A stretch of DNA of 64,000 nt from Tanytarsus gracilentus. Taxonomy: Eukaryota > Arthropoda > Insecta > Diptera > Chironomidae. Positions 23,045 to 34,588 of the stretch are shown here, piece after piece (the stretch's first letter is position 1; each line of letters opens with the position of its first letter). The position numbers and the translations under genes are program-made. The DNA lies in contig JAXRKN010000025.1 in NCBI GenBank assembly GCA_038502055.1, forward strand, positions 372,001-436,000, written 5' to 3'. The notes beneath the pieces are model-generated. The model searched no databases, was not told where the DNA came from, and worked only from the letters and a program-made list of their open reading frames with translations.

Positions 23045-23230
23045 AAGTCTGGTAGGGGAGAATTGCCACGCAAATGCCTGTTCTGTTTAAATTCTGTGCT
23101 TTATTAAAGTCTAGAGGAGTGCTTTCATAAATGTGTTTTGGGTTTTGTGCCAAAGTACCGTCATCAGTGCTGCGATCATAGATGTAGACCAAACCATTAA
23201 GTTTATTGCTGGAGCTATTAGTAAAGTTCC
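23045..23230 (-). other. open, coding-like segment of unknown origin
   Basis: On the minus strand about 60 codons stay open (motifs NGLVYIYDRSTDDGTLAQN, then LDFNKAQNLNRTGICVAIL) and end at TAA just upstream of the lipocalin leader. Composition looks coding but I recognise no family and see no splice sites. It may be a gene remnant. Confidence 0.3.
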
Positions 23231-23343
23231 AGTTTTTAAAATTTATGCATTGTCAATCTCAAACGCATATCTGCTTTAAATACATTTTATTAATTTTAAA
23301 CAGTTCACAAAAGAAACCCAAATTTTCGGTTCATCTTAAAAAA

Positions 23344-23450
23344 ATGTTTCAAACCCTACATGTGGGTGTTGCCGTGTAAGCCACTTGTAACAGATCAGTA
23401 TTGGCTTACCATTCTGTCTTCTTTTTTGGCTTTCTAAAAATGGCTTCCCT
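23344..23450 (+). repeat. dispersed repeat family A, copy 2
   Basis: ATGTTTCAAACCCTACATGT then GGGTGTTGCCGTGTAAGCC and AACAGATCAGTATTGGC: matches copies at 20641-20740 (inverted), 36053-36113 and 55043-55110. Confidence 0.65.
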
Positions 23451-23595
23451 TTGTAACTAACTTCCAGCAGAAGAACTAACATCCAGTAGAGGAATCAATA
23501 TCCCTTAAACTTATATTGCACGCAACATTTCCCATATATAAAAGTTTTTGTTAATTTAACTAACTTTAAAGTAAGAGAGATGGAAATATTATAAG

Positions 23596-23750
23596 ACCTA
23601 CCATCTGGCGAAAACCCGAAGTCTCTAGCTGGTCCAGGGGACGAGATCTCGATGGAACAGACAGACAGACGGACGGACGGAAATCAGGGCATATAAGTGT
23701 TACCACACTTTGTTGGGCTACGCTAAAAATTTCTGTCTTTTTTGTTTTTG
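23596..23750 (+). repeat. dispersed repeat family B, copy 1
   Basis: Contains GGCGAAAACCCGAAGTCT, AGCTGGTCCAGGGG, GAGATCTCGA and a GACAGACAGACGGACGG run, ending in GGGCTACGCTAAAAAT. A second copy lies at 58957-59035 and a decayed one near 16440-16540. Probably the end of a retroelement or SINE-like unit. Confidence 0.6.
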
Positions 23751-24409
23751 TTAATTTGTTTTTTTTTGAATTTCAATTAAATATTATAGCCACGCCAAAA
23801 AATTCTACCTAAGTTGATTAAAACGTTATTATATTTAGAAAAATAAGTGAAGATTTAAATTTTTCCTTAAAATTTTCCCTAAATTCTCATTGGATTCTTC
23901 TTAGAGACTACATTGCTACATTCTTACAAAAGTGGAGATTTATTATATTTGGATAAGATCGAAACAAAACTTGTTAATTAACTTAACCAAGGTGATTCAA
24001 GCTCAGTTGTTTAGCTTTTCATAAATACTTTTAATATAAATAGATTTATTTTTTTATACTTGGCATGTGAAAATGCACTCTAATTTCTTCGGTTTGAACT
24101 TTATTTTTTACCGTTGCTATCAAATAAATTCTCTTGATAACATGGTCTAGTTTAAAATAATGCATTTCATTATATTTTAAACAAATTTTCTTTTATCTTG
24201 AGCAATAGTTTTTTATTTTCTTAAAAGTTTCTTAATACTTCATCATCAAAGGGAAAAATAATTAATGAAAGAAATTTTAAATGTTTTTAGGTTTAAAAAG
24301 ATTGTTTGTTTAATTTATTTAAAAAGTTAACTGTATAAAACTTTACAAATCTCAGTAAATAATTTTTTAAAAAATATTTTTTAAAATTTTCCTCCAATAA
24401 ATTAACCAT
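23751..24409. other. AT-rich spacer
   Basis: No coding exon, RNA gene or repeat recognised. Confidence 0.4.
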
Positions 24410-25704
24410 TTAATGCCGAAAGGAATCAATCGTGTTAAATGAAACGTGTTCGTCATCGGGACATTTCTGATTTTCAGTGTCACTCAAGAAATGTGTCGAT
24501 AAGTTATTCTCGCGGAGCACTTCATTTGCCTAAAAAAATAACGTAATTTGAAAAATTCGCTTGTTTTTTATAAATAACTCGAGAAGTTTTGAGACTTTTT
24601 ATACAATTTACATTTAAAAAACTATATCTATAAAATAAGTTTGTCAACTCCTCACCTTGTTTAACACATATTGCGAAGGAAAACGTGAACGAGATAAGAT
24701 CCAAACACTTTTTCCATTTACTAAGCTCAAGAAACTGCTGCAACTATAAACAACCGCAAGCTCATCGTAATCAGTATAAAGAACATTGTAATTTGCCTCA
24801 CGTTGAACTATGAAGTAAATTTAAAAATAGTGGTAACATATGTGAGTCAATAAATGAATTAGCATTGTCTATGTCTTGGGTTTAAAGTTCAATAGTCTTA
24901 AGAAAAATTAGTTTAATGGGATTAGTTCAAACTAACTCGAGATCGCAAGCGCCTAAGTCAAGCTTGTATTTCAATAAATTCATTCTTCACACTAATGTTA
25001 AATGGGTAATAATCATTACGTAACAGTTTAATTTCTCATAGAAAACTCACATGGAACATTTGCAAATGAAACTCCTAATATGCCCATACCCTGATGAAGA
25101 AGCCGCGCTTTTCCCGTGATAGAATCTTCTTGATTATTTCTGTATTGTCTGTTGAACACCTGCACAGTTCCATCTTGATTAAGTTCATAGTTTGCAGTTA
25201 CACATTTTCCGCCGAGAGTGAAAATGAATGGATACTTTCTAACTTCATGCCACAGCCCCAAGTATCGACGGACATCGAAATTTTGCATCACTCTAACAGT
25301 TGGACATGATCCAAAACCTGGTATTTGTGCAAAAACTCCTTGAACAAGTGCGATCATCATTAAAAATATTGCGAAACTGATGGCGAGAGAAATAAAACAA
25401 ATTTAATTATTTTAATAGGTTTGAGAGTTATTTCGGTATGCAATTGTGAATTGATTAATTTACAATTTTACTTTATGCATGTTGATCTTGAGATATTTGG
25501 GTTAAGGCACCGTAAAATCGAAACAATGTGAATTTTGAGCAATTTCGAGATTTAGCAAAAAAAATATTGCATTATAATGTCACACTGTCCATTAAATTTT
25601 AACTTTCTGATTAATTTGTCTGAGACTCCTAGTTTCAAAGTTCTTCCGGATTTTTTACAAAACATAACCAATAATATAAAGTTTTTCAAATACCTCTTAG
25701 TCAT
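24410..25704 (-). CDS. apolipoprotein-D-like lipocalin (202 aa, four exons)
   Basis: Exons 25694-25704, 25051-25376, 24656-24807 and 24410-24529 splice in frame to 202 aa. The signal peptide is MTKSFAIFLMMIALVQGVFA, made from an 11-base first exon. The mature protein has the lipocalin signatures: GSCPTVRVMQNFDVRRYLGLWHEV (GxW block), GGKCVTANYEL, YNVLYTDYDELAVVYSC (second block) and VWILSRS (Arg block), with a late Cys (NQKCPDD). Cys spacing fits the two disulfides of the ApoD/Lazarillo group. These are secreted carriers of small lipophilic ligands such as retinoids, pigments or fatty acids; the actual ligand cannot be told. It is one of a tandem minus-strand family here. Confidence 0.85.
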
Positions 25705-26281
25705 CGTAATCTAAAATTTTTCACGCTTAAACTGTTTTATAAAATATCGGTTAGCTGAATTCAACGTAAGAAACTATATGTTTGAAATCTAAACATCGAT
25801 TGATGTTCTTTCTCGTTGTGCTCGATGTGATATTTAATAAATATTTTTACAAACGCACATCGCTCGAGCATGCTTCTGCAAAACGTGAGTGAGTCTCTCA
25901 TAAATATTTAAGCTCTCGTAATTACTCTCGTAGTCTTTAGTGATATTCTTCCGCAAAGAATAATTCTGTTTGTTTTCATTACGATTACGAAGCATAACTT
26001 CCGTTTTCTTATGATGTCTGTTTTCCATAAAAGATTGATGAACTTGTTGGTAAAAATTTTCATTGCCAAATTATGAGATGGAAAATCAGGAAATTTAAAA
26101 AATGTGATCGAAGTAAATTTATTCGGTTTATTTAATTAAACTTTTTTTCTCGTTGTGTTAAATTTTATTTTCCATCTGCATCTGCTCAAAAAATGATTCC
26201 TACTATAAAAAATACAGAAAAAAAAACAAAAAAGTAAATGTGCCAAAAGAAGTATTCTTAAATTTTGATTTAAAGACTTGT
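25705..26281. other. spacer between two lipocalin genes
   Basis: Contains a 64-codon frame at 25834-26028 on the minus strand, rich in Arg/Asn/Lys with no motif; treated as chance. Probable promoter of the downstream lipocalin. Confidence 0.4.
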
Positions 26282-26998
26282 TTAAACTCTATTGATGCAA
26301 TTAGTTTGTTTCACAGTTGATACTTGTGATGGAAGATTTTGACTCTTTAATAATGCCACCGCTGAATTTATAAAGCTCTGATCCAAAGTATTTGTACGGC
26401 TTAAAATTGAAGATGATTCAAATTTGAGAGCACCCATTGTAGCACAACCATAAACGACTGCAAAGTTATCATAATCAGTGTTGATGATGCCTAGTGAAAA
26501 ACTTACACTGATCGCCGGAATTTGAACTTGCCAATTTCCACTTGAGTCTTTAGCTGTAAATGTTTGATTGACTTTTTGAACTTTTTCGTTGATGACTGCA
26601 CTGCCAAAAATTCTTCCTTTAGTGGGGGAATCGAGAGTATAATTTCCGTAAGCGCATTGAGGCGCTGGTAGGCCTTTCATGGGGACTGAAGCGATGTCGT
26701 ACCTAAATAATTTGATATTTTATGTAAGTATTAAGGTTTCGAAAATATTGGAAAAAAATTCGATCAACTGAAGTCGATTGGAGTCGATCATATAAAAAAA
26801 TCGGTTCTATCCGACTCGTTCGCTCGACGTTATTCACTCTTTTTACCAAGCACCCGAAAATCGTTGAATGTCAAAATCTTTTAAAGAAATAACTTTCGGA
26901 CATTTTGCAGTTGCACCTGAACTTCCAATTTTCAGTTGTGTATTTAATCCAGTAATCATTGCCAAAATCAAAAATAATCTTAAATTCACATTAGCCAT
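26282..26998 (-). CDS. lipocalin paralogue (190 aa, two exons)
   Basis: Exons 26847-26998 and 26282-26702 join in frame to 190 aa. Signal peptide MANVNLRLFLILAMITGLNT, then ATAKCPKVISLKDFDIQRFSGAWYDIASVP. The TGG of the GxW block is split by the intron, as in the paralogue at 27632-28243. Later come CAYGNYTLD, a beta-barrel region with a polar FTAKDSSGNW stretch, the second block INTDYDNFAVVYGC and a C-terminal Cys (KQTNCINRV). The WIL-R block is weak (SSILSRT). Secreted lipid-binding fold expected; ligand unknown. Intron position differs from the four-exon paralogue at 24410, so the cluster mixes two lineages. Confidence 0.82.
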
Positions 26999-27631
26999 GT
27001 TAGAAAACTTTTCAGACTTAAAAGCAAGTTTTGTAAAATTTTCACGTTTTATAGACAGATAAAATACATAAAAATTATACAGTGAGAAGGTTGTTATTTA
27101 ATTTTTTAGAAATAATGCAAGCTTTTATGAAATTCTTAAAATGGTTGTTAATTTAATTATCATTATTCATTTTTTACCTTTTTTATTTTAACACTAGAAA
27201 GTTTAAAGGTGGCCGTTACTCTATTTATAGTACGCTGTGATTAAAAATCTTGACTGTCTAGGCTGCTCTTTTGTGAAAGCATTAAGTAGTTGTAATTTAT
27301 AACGCTCTAACAAGAATCCAATGAGAAATTTTAATCTTTTAAAAATAATAAAGATTTAATCAATTACTAATTATATGTATGTATCAAAAAACTCAAATTT
27401 AACTTCCTATAACGTCATTTTATTTAAAATTTAATGCATTTCAATAGCCATGCTATCATCTTCAGAAATGTTCGATATACACTGAGAAAGTCTCTCTCAA
27501 TTTTTCGTCACTTCCAGAACTAAGGATGAAGAAGAAGGATAAGAAAGCCTTAGAAAAGTTATTATGGAATCAGCTTTTATTTCATTTCATTTAAATTTTT
27601 AAATAATTTAACATTTTACTAACACTAAAAA
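26999..27631. other. spacer between lipocalin genes with a dispersed repeat
   Basis: At 27374-27440 a ~67-bp block (GTATGTATCAAAAAACTCAA then TTTAACTTCCT and ACGTCATTTTATTTAAAATT) is repeated at 36553-36619 with few changes. Otherwise nothing recognised. Confidence 0.5.
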
Positions 27632-28243
27632 TCAATTGCAAACTTCTTGTTCACTTTTTTCAAGAGGATCCAATGATATTTTTAATTTTTGCAACACATT
27701 CATCGCTCTTTCATAGTAAATTTCCTCTAATTCTTTATTACGCGACCATATCCAAACCATCTGGAGGTTTGCCCATTTTCCAAGAAAATTTCGGCACGTA
27801 TAAGCGATCATGAATTGATCAACTTCATAATCGAGAAGATAAAAGTCAAAGAGGAATTGAAACCAAGAGAAATTGAATTGCATTAACCCAAAGGGCTGTA
27901 AAATTGTTTGCTGGGTTTGATTGCGAAGTTCACCATGTCTGACACCACTGGCTGAAATATATATTTCTGCTTTTTCATTTACTCCTACATCTATTTCGAT
28001 GCATTTCTCAGCAAAAATAACTGATGGATATTTCATTAGGTCAAACCTGATGAAAAATTTCAAAATAATTTAAAACGAAGAAAAATTTAATTTTCAAGAA
28101 ATCAATTCTGACCATTTTCCAGTCAAATTTACATCCAAGTCTAACGCCGTTAGTGTTTTAACTTTTGGACAAGACCCAAAGTTAAATTCAAAACCTGTAG
28201 AACTTTTCAATAAATAATAATATATTAAAATTGCGACCTTCAT
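27632..28243 (-). CDS. lipocalin paralogue (181 aa, two exons)
   Basis: Exons 28113-28243 and 27632-28046 splice in frame to 181 aa. The N-terminus MKVAILIYYYLLKSSTG is a short signal peptide, followed by FGSCPKVKTLTALDLDVNLTGKWFDL, where the intron splits the TGG of the GKW block. The second block is DYEVDQFMIAYTC and the Arg block VWIWSRN; a last Cys lies at the very end (EQEVCN). The barrel strands between blocks diverge strongly from the neighbours. The donor is GTCAGA, unusual but consistent with the family intron position. Secreted small-molecule binder by fold; function unknown. Confidence 0.78.
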
Positions 28244-29468
28244 TTTTAAACTGTTGCTGGACAACTGAAAAGCTTATAATAATATTAATAAAAATTTCTT
28301 GTTTATAAATTTAAATTACGGTTGTAAAACATGTTTTTGAGCTTAAAGTTTTTTTGACCATGCCACAAAAAATGCTCATGAAAAAACCCTGAAATCGAGT
28401 AGTTGAAGCCATTTTTTTGTACTTTTCTGAAAATTTTAATTTCGTAAATGTTCCCTAACTTTTTAGTCTTTCAATTCCTAAACTTGCTTCATTCTGAACA
28501 GTTGTTGATTTTAAATTTTCTATTGACTTGCATTTCCAAAGTACTTTATTGAGCTGATATGGATCTTTTGAAAATTGCATGACTTTGAGCGTTAAGACAT
28601 CAGTTGGAAGTTGATGGAAGTAAATTATGGTCTTTGGTAATTTGGATCTTTGGCAAGCAATTCCAACACATCTGTTGAGCGGAAACTAACGGTGAAGCCA
28701 GCAACTTACATTATAAAAAATCGCGATTTTGATGAAAGTTCTGATTAAGTAAAGTAGATACTAAAAATTTGAAAACAGCAACATTTTTTGAAGTTTTGAT
28801 AGACGTTTTGGAAGTTTAGAAAGAAAATTTGGATAAAAACGTAAAATTGTTTTAATCAAATCGTTACTTTATTAATTCATAAATGGGGTTGAGGGGAATA
28901 AATCGTTTATTAAAAATATATAAAATATACTTTTTAATGTTCCATGTTGACTTTTACATGTAGAAGTGTAAAATTAAAAGTTTTGTTAACTATCATTTTG
29001 ATACTTTGTAAGGGTAAAAGGCACAAAATAGTTCTTTAAAATCTAAAATATACCTAAATATTAAAAGAGGTTTGTGATTTATAATTTTTGCTTTGAAGGT
29101 TGAGAAGTTGTTATAAAAAAGAACAAATTTAATTATATGTAGTATTATAATAATTTAACTGCTTTAATGAAATGCCATAACTAATTGCAATTGATTAGAA
29201 TGTATTTTTTAAAATGAAGCAAAATAGTTAAAATGAACATTAAAAATATATATTTTTTAAATTTAAATGAAAGCTTTCATTTGAATAATTTAATCGCATT
29301 AAATCAAAGAATCTCCAAAAGATGCAAGCGAAGACATCACTTCGCAAAATTTTCTAATTTAAAGATAAATTCATTATGAATGCATAAAAGTTTGAGCGAT
29401 CGATTAACTTATTCGAGTGAAAGTAATAAAAAATCAAAAGTAATAAATTGAAAAATTATTTAAAGAAA
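28244..29468. other. AT-rich intergenic stretch
   Basis: 1.2 kb between the last lipocalin and the 3' end of the MIF4G-repeat gene. No coding exon or structured repeat recognised. Confidence 0.45.
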
Positions 29469-32400
29469 TTAAATCTCGGTAGCGTCATTCAAACGCTTTT
29501 TGACGTCGTTGAAAATGACTGAAAGTTGTTCCTTTATGCTAAGCTCGACGAAAGTTAAAAATGCTTTCAGATTAACATTTGAGCTCGCATTAATTTTGGG
29601 TCCAAGTTTAATACTAAAGTCGACATTCTGAATGAATGTAAGGTGTTGAACCAAGTTAGGTCTCATCCATATCTCCAGGTCCTTTTCACCGGCGACATCA
29701 ATCGTAAAAAGGTAACAGATAAATTGAATTGCTGTTGATAACTTTTTAGAAATTGCCGGCGAAAATTCTTGAATTGGAATTGAGCAAAAAGTTAAATTAC
29801 GTTGTCTCATAAACTGCATTAAGGCACAATTTAAATTGTCATTGATAAAGCACAACCCTTCGGTAAGTTTGGCATATTTCATAATTTCATCAGGCTCGGG
29901 GTTACCAATAAGAAATTTCCACAAAACATTGATAAAGTTATCAAGGTTATTTTCAGATTCGTTAATTTTGATCCCAATCGTTTTAGTAATTTCCACCATA
30001 TTTTTCATTTGAACTTGCACTAAAAGCTCTTCCATAATGACCACATCCTTTTCTTTATCACTCCATTTCATGGAGCGAAGTCTCATCAATTCTTTGTAAG
30101 TTTTAGTACGATATGAATCTTCACATTTTGTTATTAAAGAGAAATATTTAAAATAGTTATCGAGAAGTTTATCGTTTTCTTCATCCATTTTTGGCCCAAC
30201 TTTTTTCATTAAAATGTTAATGATATCAACAATTTTTTTGTTATTTGATTCTCTCTCAAAAAGAGCTTGAAGTGTTATAGAAAGCAATTGAATCGAGACT
30301 AAATTTGAAAGATATAAATCTCCCACCATCGAAGACCACTTGAAAGAGGTTGTCTCCATTCGGTCAATATCGTCAAGAAGTTTTACAATTTGCCCCCTAA
30401 GTCGCTCCTCTAATTGCATTTTAAATGTGAAGTTATGAGCGTCTATGGAACTAGCATTACGTATTTTCTCAGCAAATTTTACAAAGAGTTCTTGTTGATT
30501 GCTTAAAGTTGCCGCTTTAATATAAACATCGACAATTTCAATCATTTCAGCTTTTTTAACGGGAAAAACTGATTTAATTTGTTGAAAATTTTGCTTAAAA
30601 TTGTCCTCGCTGAGTGTAACAAGAAGACTTTTGAAAAAACTTGATGGATTTCCTATAGCTGTTTTCTTAAACTCCTGATAGCGCATCATCAAAAGCTGCA
30701 TTGTCTTTACAATATCATTTGACAAAAATTGTTGATCTCTAGAGTCTTCGAATGAGTGAATATGCTTTGCTAAGTTATCGAGATAGTCCTTACACGTCGC
30801 CGCAAGTCCATTACGAGTGATTTTTTCAGCACAAGTTACAATTAAAAGATTAAAAATTTTAACATGATGGGCATTGATAATTTCATTCCATAGCTTTTCG
30901 AGAACTTTGAGATAAAATGCATCACTAATCAAAGAACGATTGTAGAATTCTCCAGTAACGATCACTAAATGCTCTATTTCTTTTTTGTCGCGCTCATTTT
31001 TGGGTTTATCTTGTGAACAAATCTAATAATATTTAGAATTTTTTTAAGAGTGAATTTATAATTTTAACAAAAATACTCACCAACAGATCAAAAAAAGTGG
31101 GAATTTTGTGTTCTAAATAACGTTTGAAATTAACTCGTGCATCATTGCCTTGTCGATCTAATGCAACCTCAACCACAGACAAAAAGTTTAGAAATGTTTT
31201 AATACTTTGAAATTTTGTTCCCAACAAAATGACAGTCGCCACAAATTCGCTCAATTCTTTTGATGAAACTTGCTCAAAAATTAGCTCTCGCAACTCTTGA
31301 ATGCGCTCTCTTGTGCACTCCTAATTATATAATTATCCTAATTATTTCTAATTATCCTAATTATTTCTAATTATTTCTAATTATCCTAATTATCTTTTTT
31401 TTACCGCTGTACCTGTTAAAAATAGCCATTTGAGATGGGTGGGTGGGTATACGCTGTCGCATAAGTGAGATGTGTGTGAAACTTTCATTTATTAAAATCA
31501 CCTGAAATTCGCAATTTTAAACAAATATTTTTACGCGAAAATGTCGATAAGAGTTGCAAAAATTGGATTTAATTCGAGTACATTCATTTACAGCTGTCAA
31601 TCACTGATAACACAACCACCTAAGTATTTCCTGCGTGGGACATGACCAAATGTTACCGTTAAAATTCAAAAAATCCTCATACAAATAAAATTTAAATCTC
31701 GGCTTCAACGTATTTTCAATAGACAATTGTATACAAAAAGTATACTTTTATTTAAATTTACGGCTTCAACGGTTTTCATGTCCCACGCACGAAGTATTTA
31801 ATTTTCACTTTTGTTTACTATTGACACTTTTCGCTTCGAAAAAAAAAGTAAAAGATGCGAAAAGTTAAACCCCCCCATTTCAAAATTTTAATGGCGGTTA
31901 CGTTAACCGCGACAATTTCATTCGAGCGGTAAAAAAAAAGATAATTATTCTAATTATCCTAATTATTCTAATTATCTAATTATTCCTAATTATCCTAATT
32001 ATCCAAAAAAAATAAGAAAATAATTAGGAATAATTAGGATAATTAGAATAATTAGGAATAATTAAGATAATTAGAAATAATTAGATAATTAGGAATAATT
32101 AGGAACAAAATGAGAAAACTAAAATGCGTTCTCTTGTGCTTACCTCTAGGAATTTAAAATTTGATGTTTCACTTTCATTGCTATCACTGTTTGAAACAGT
32201 GTCATAAAATTGCTCGTCATCATCATGAATTTCACTCGATGCTATGGATGCATTTGGATGTCCGGAATTAACAACTGTGCTGTAAAGTTCTTCAGCAGAC
32301 GGTTGATTTCCAAACAAGGTGTTGTCGTCATTGAAGAATGGAGAGGTGTCAAAAGTTGACGGTGTAGATCGATCAGGTGTCGATGAGCAAATGAAGCTCT

Positions 32401-34547
32401 CATTATTAATTAATAAATTTTCAGTTGATACTTGCGGCGGTATTGTGTTTAAGGAAGGACGTTGAATGGGCGGTGGTGGAGGAGGAGGGTTGGAAGGCAA
32501 TAAATGTGATTGAGGTAAATGTCCAGGTGACATTTTTCTCGATGGATATCTAAAATGAACAGGAAAAATTATTTAAATATGTATTTTTTAATAATTTATT
32601 ACCTCAATATCAAATTCCCTAAAATCATTTGCTCTGGTTCTCTGGCCTCCTCAACGTCATGGTCTTCGTGTTCGACGACTTCACTCTTATTTTCCTGATG
32701 CATAATGTGAGCTCCGATCGTATTGCAGTTGTTGTTAACCTGTTGTGCTCGATATTCTCCGTTTAAAAGTTTAACTGCATTCTCAATACTAGTTTTGAAA
32801 TCCTTGTAATTTTCATTTCCTACTTGTTCAAATAGACGCTCCCCTATTCTCTTTAGTTTTGTTGTCATATTTTTTGAAAGTTTTTTATTGTTGTTAATGA
32901 TATCTTTCAACTCCTCAGTAAACCTAATGAGTGAACTCAGAGCTGTTCTGTCATTATCGAAATTAATAGTAAAATTTTCGAGCAATAAAATGATATCAAA
33001 ACGATCGTAAATACCGGCCAGGTGTAGTTCTTTTACCAAAAGACTGCAACTAGTGGCTATATCTTCTGAACATCCGACTACAGAATTTGAAATCATAGTC
33101 TTAAGATGCTTCTTCAACAGGGACATCTGGAAGTGAGGCAAGATGGTTTCGGGTAATTTTAGGCAAACTTGAACGATCGCTTTAACAATTGATTGTTTTT
33201 TAAGAGCATGAGACACGAGAATAGCTGATAATTCGCCAACCGTCTCATCACCACTGATAAATTGAATTTGCGATACCTCGCGGAGAATATATGCGATGTT
33301 TGTAAATGACAATTTATTAATGAGCTCCTAAAATTTTGTTTTTAAAATATTTAGTTGTTCAAATTTAAATGTTCTTACTTTAAAACGATCCATTGGAGTT
33401 TGATATGATGGAATTGCAACCGAAACTGACGGTTGATTTGGATTGCTGTTTACAACAGAAGGACTCGGTTTTTTCTCCTCTTTCTTAACTCTTGGAGCTG
33501 GCTCATTTGTTTCTCTAATTGAGCTATCGCCATCTATTTCGCCATCACAAGCTATTGGTTGAAAATTGAATGGTATGACGGGTTTTAAAACTTCGTCATT
33601 TTCTCTCATGACCTTTTCGAAAATTGAATTAAATATTACATCTTGAATTGTCTTTGTAGATGTAACTTCTTCGAACTTTGATAGGAGAATCAAAGTAGCT
33701 TTGATTGATTCGGCTCTAAACACATCGACACAGTACAATTTTCCAATGAATTTTCCTAGCGTGACACATTTCGTCGTCAAATTAGCTTCATCGACATTTA
33801 TTAAGTGTCTCTTTATGTACTCCAAACACAGCTGAAACATTTCATTTTCAAAGGACTCGGGATAGAGAAGTGAAATGTTATGAGCCGAATGAATACATGT
33901 GGTTAAAGGAATGTTACCAGCTAACATAGTCTCCAACATTTTCTTGCACTGTTTGATTACTTCGGATTTTGAGGATAAAACAGGCTGCTTCTTTGATAAT
34001 CTTGAAATTTTTCCATTCTTATTGATCGTCTTATTAACAACCTCAATTATATCGAGATCTTTGTAGCTAAAATAAGAGATTTTTAAAGTGATTAGTAATA
34101 ACTATTATGATACAAAATAAAACATAACTGCTAGAAAAGAAGCGTTATAAGTTATAATTGACTCCCTATGTTTATACGATATGCCCAATTTTCGTCTTTC
34201 TTTTACAAATAATAAAAATACCATCTACATCCTTGAATTTTTAACGAGGACACGTATGTATATAACTGAATTTTATCTGACCCTATTTTTGTGACTCATT
34301 TTTAAAGAAAAAAAAACGCATATGGCATTTTCCCTACAATTTTTTATCTTCTGAAATTTTTACGACTTTCAAGTTTTATGACAAACACATGGTTCAAAGG
34401 TTCATTTGAAAATTTCAAATTAAAGTATTGAAAAATAATATTTCTAAAAATCTTTAAAGTCTCATGACTCTTAAATGGTATATTCTTTTTCGAGTTTATA
34501 AACAGAGATTGCCGTCATGCACCATCAAACGCGTTTTTTGCTCTCCA

Positions 34548-34588
<41 letters not shown>

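Noticed and set aside
32099..32143. Coding end LEVSTRERILVFSFCS after the Pro-rich exon
   Set aside because: It is read-through of a good GTAAGC donor into the mobile-element intron; splicing restores a longer frame.
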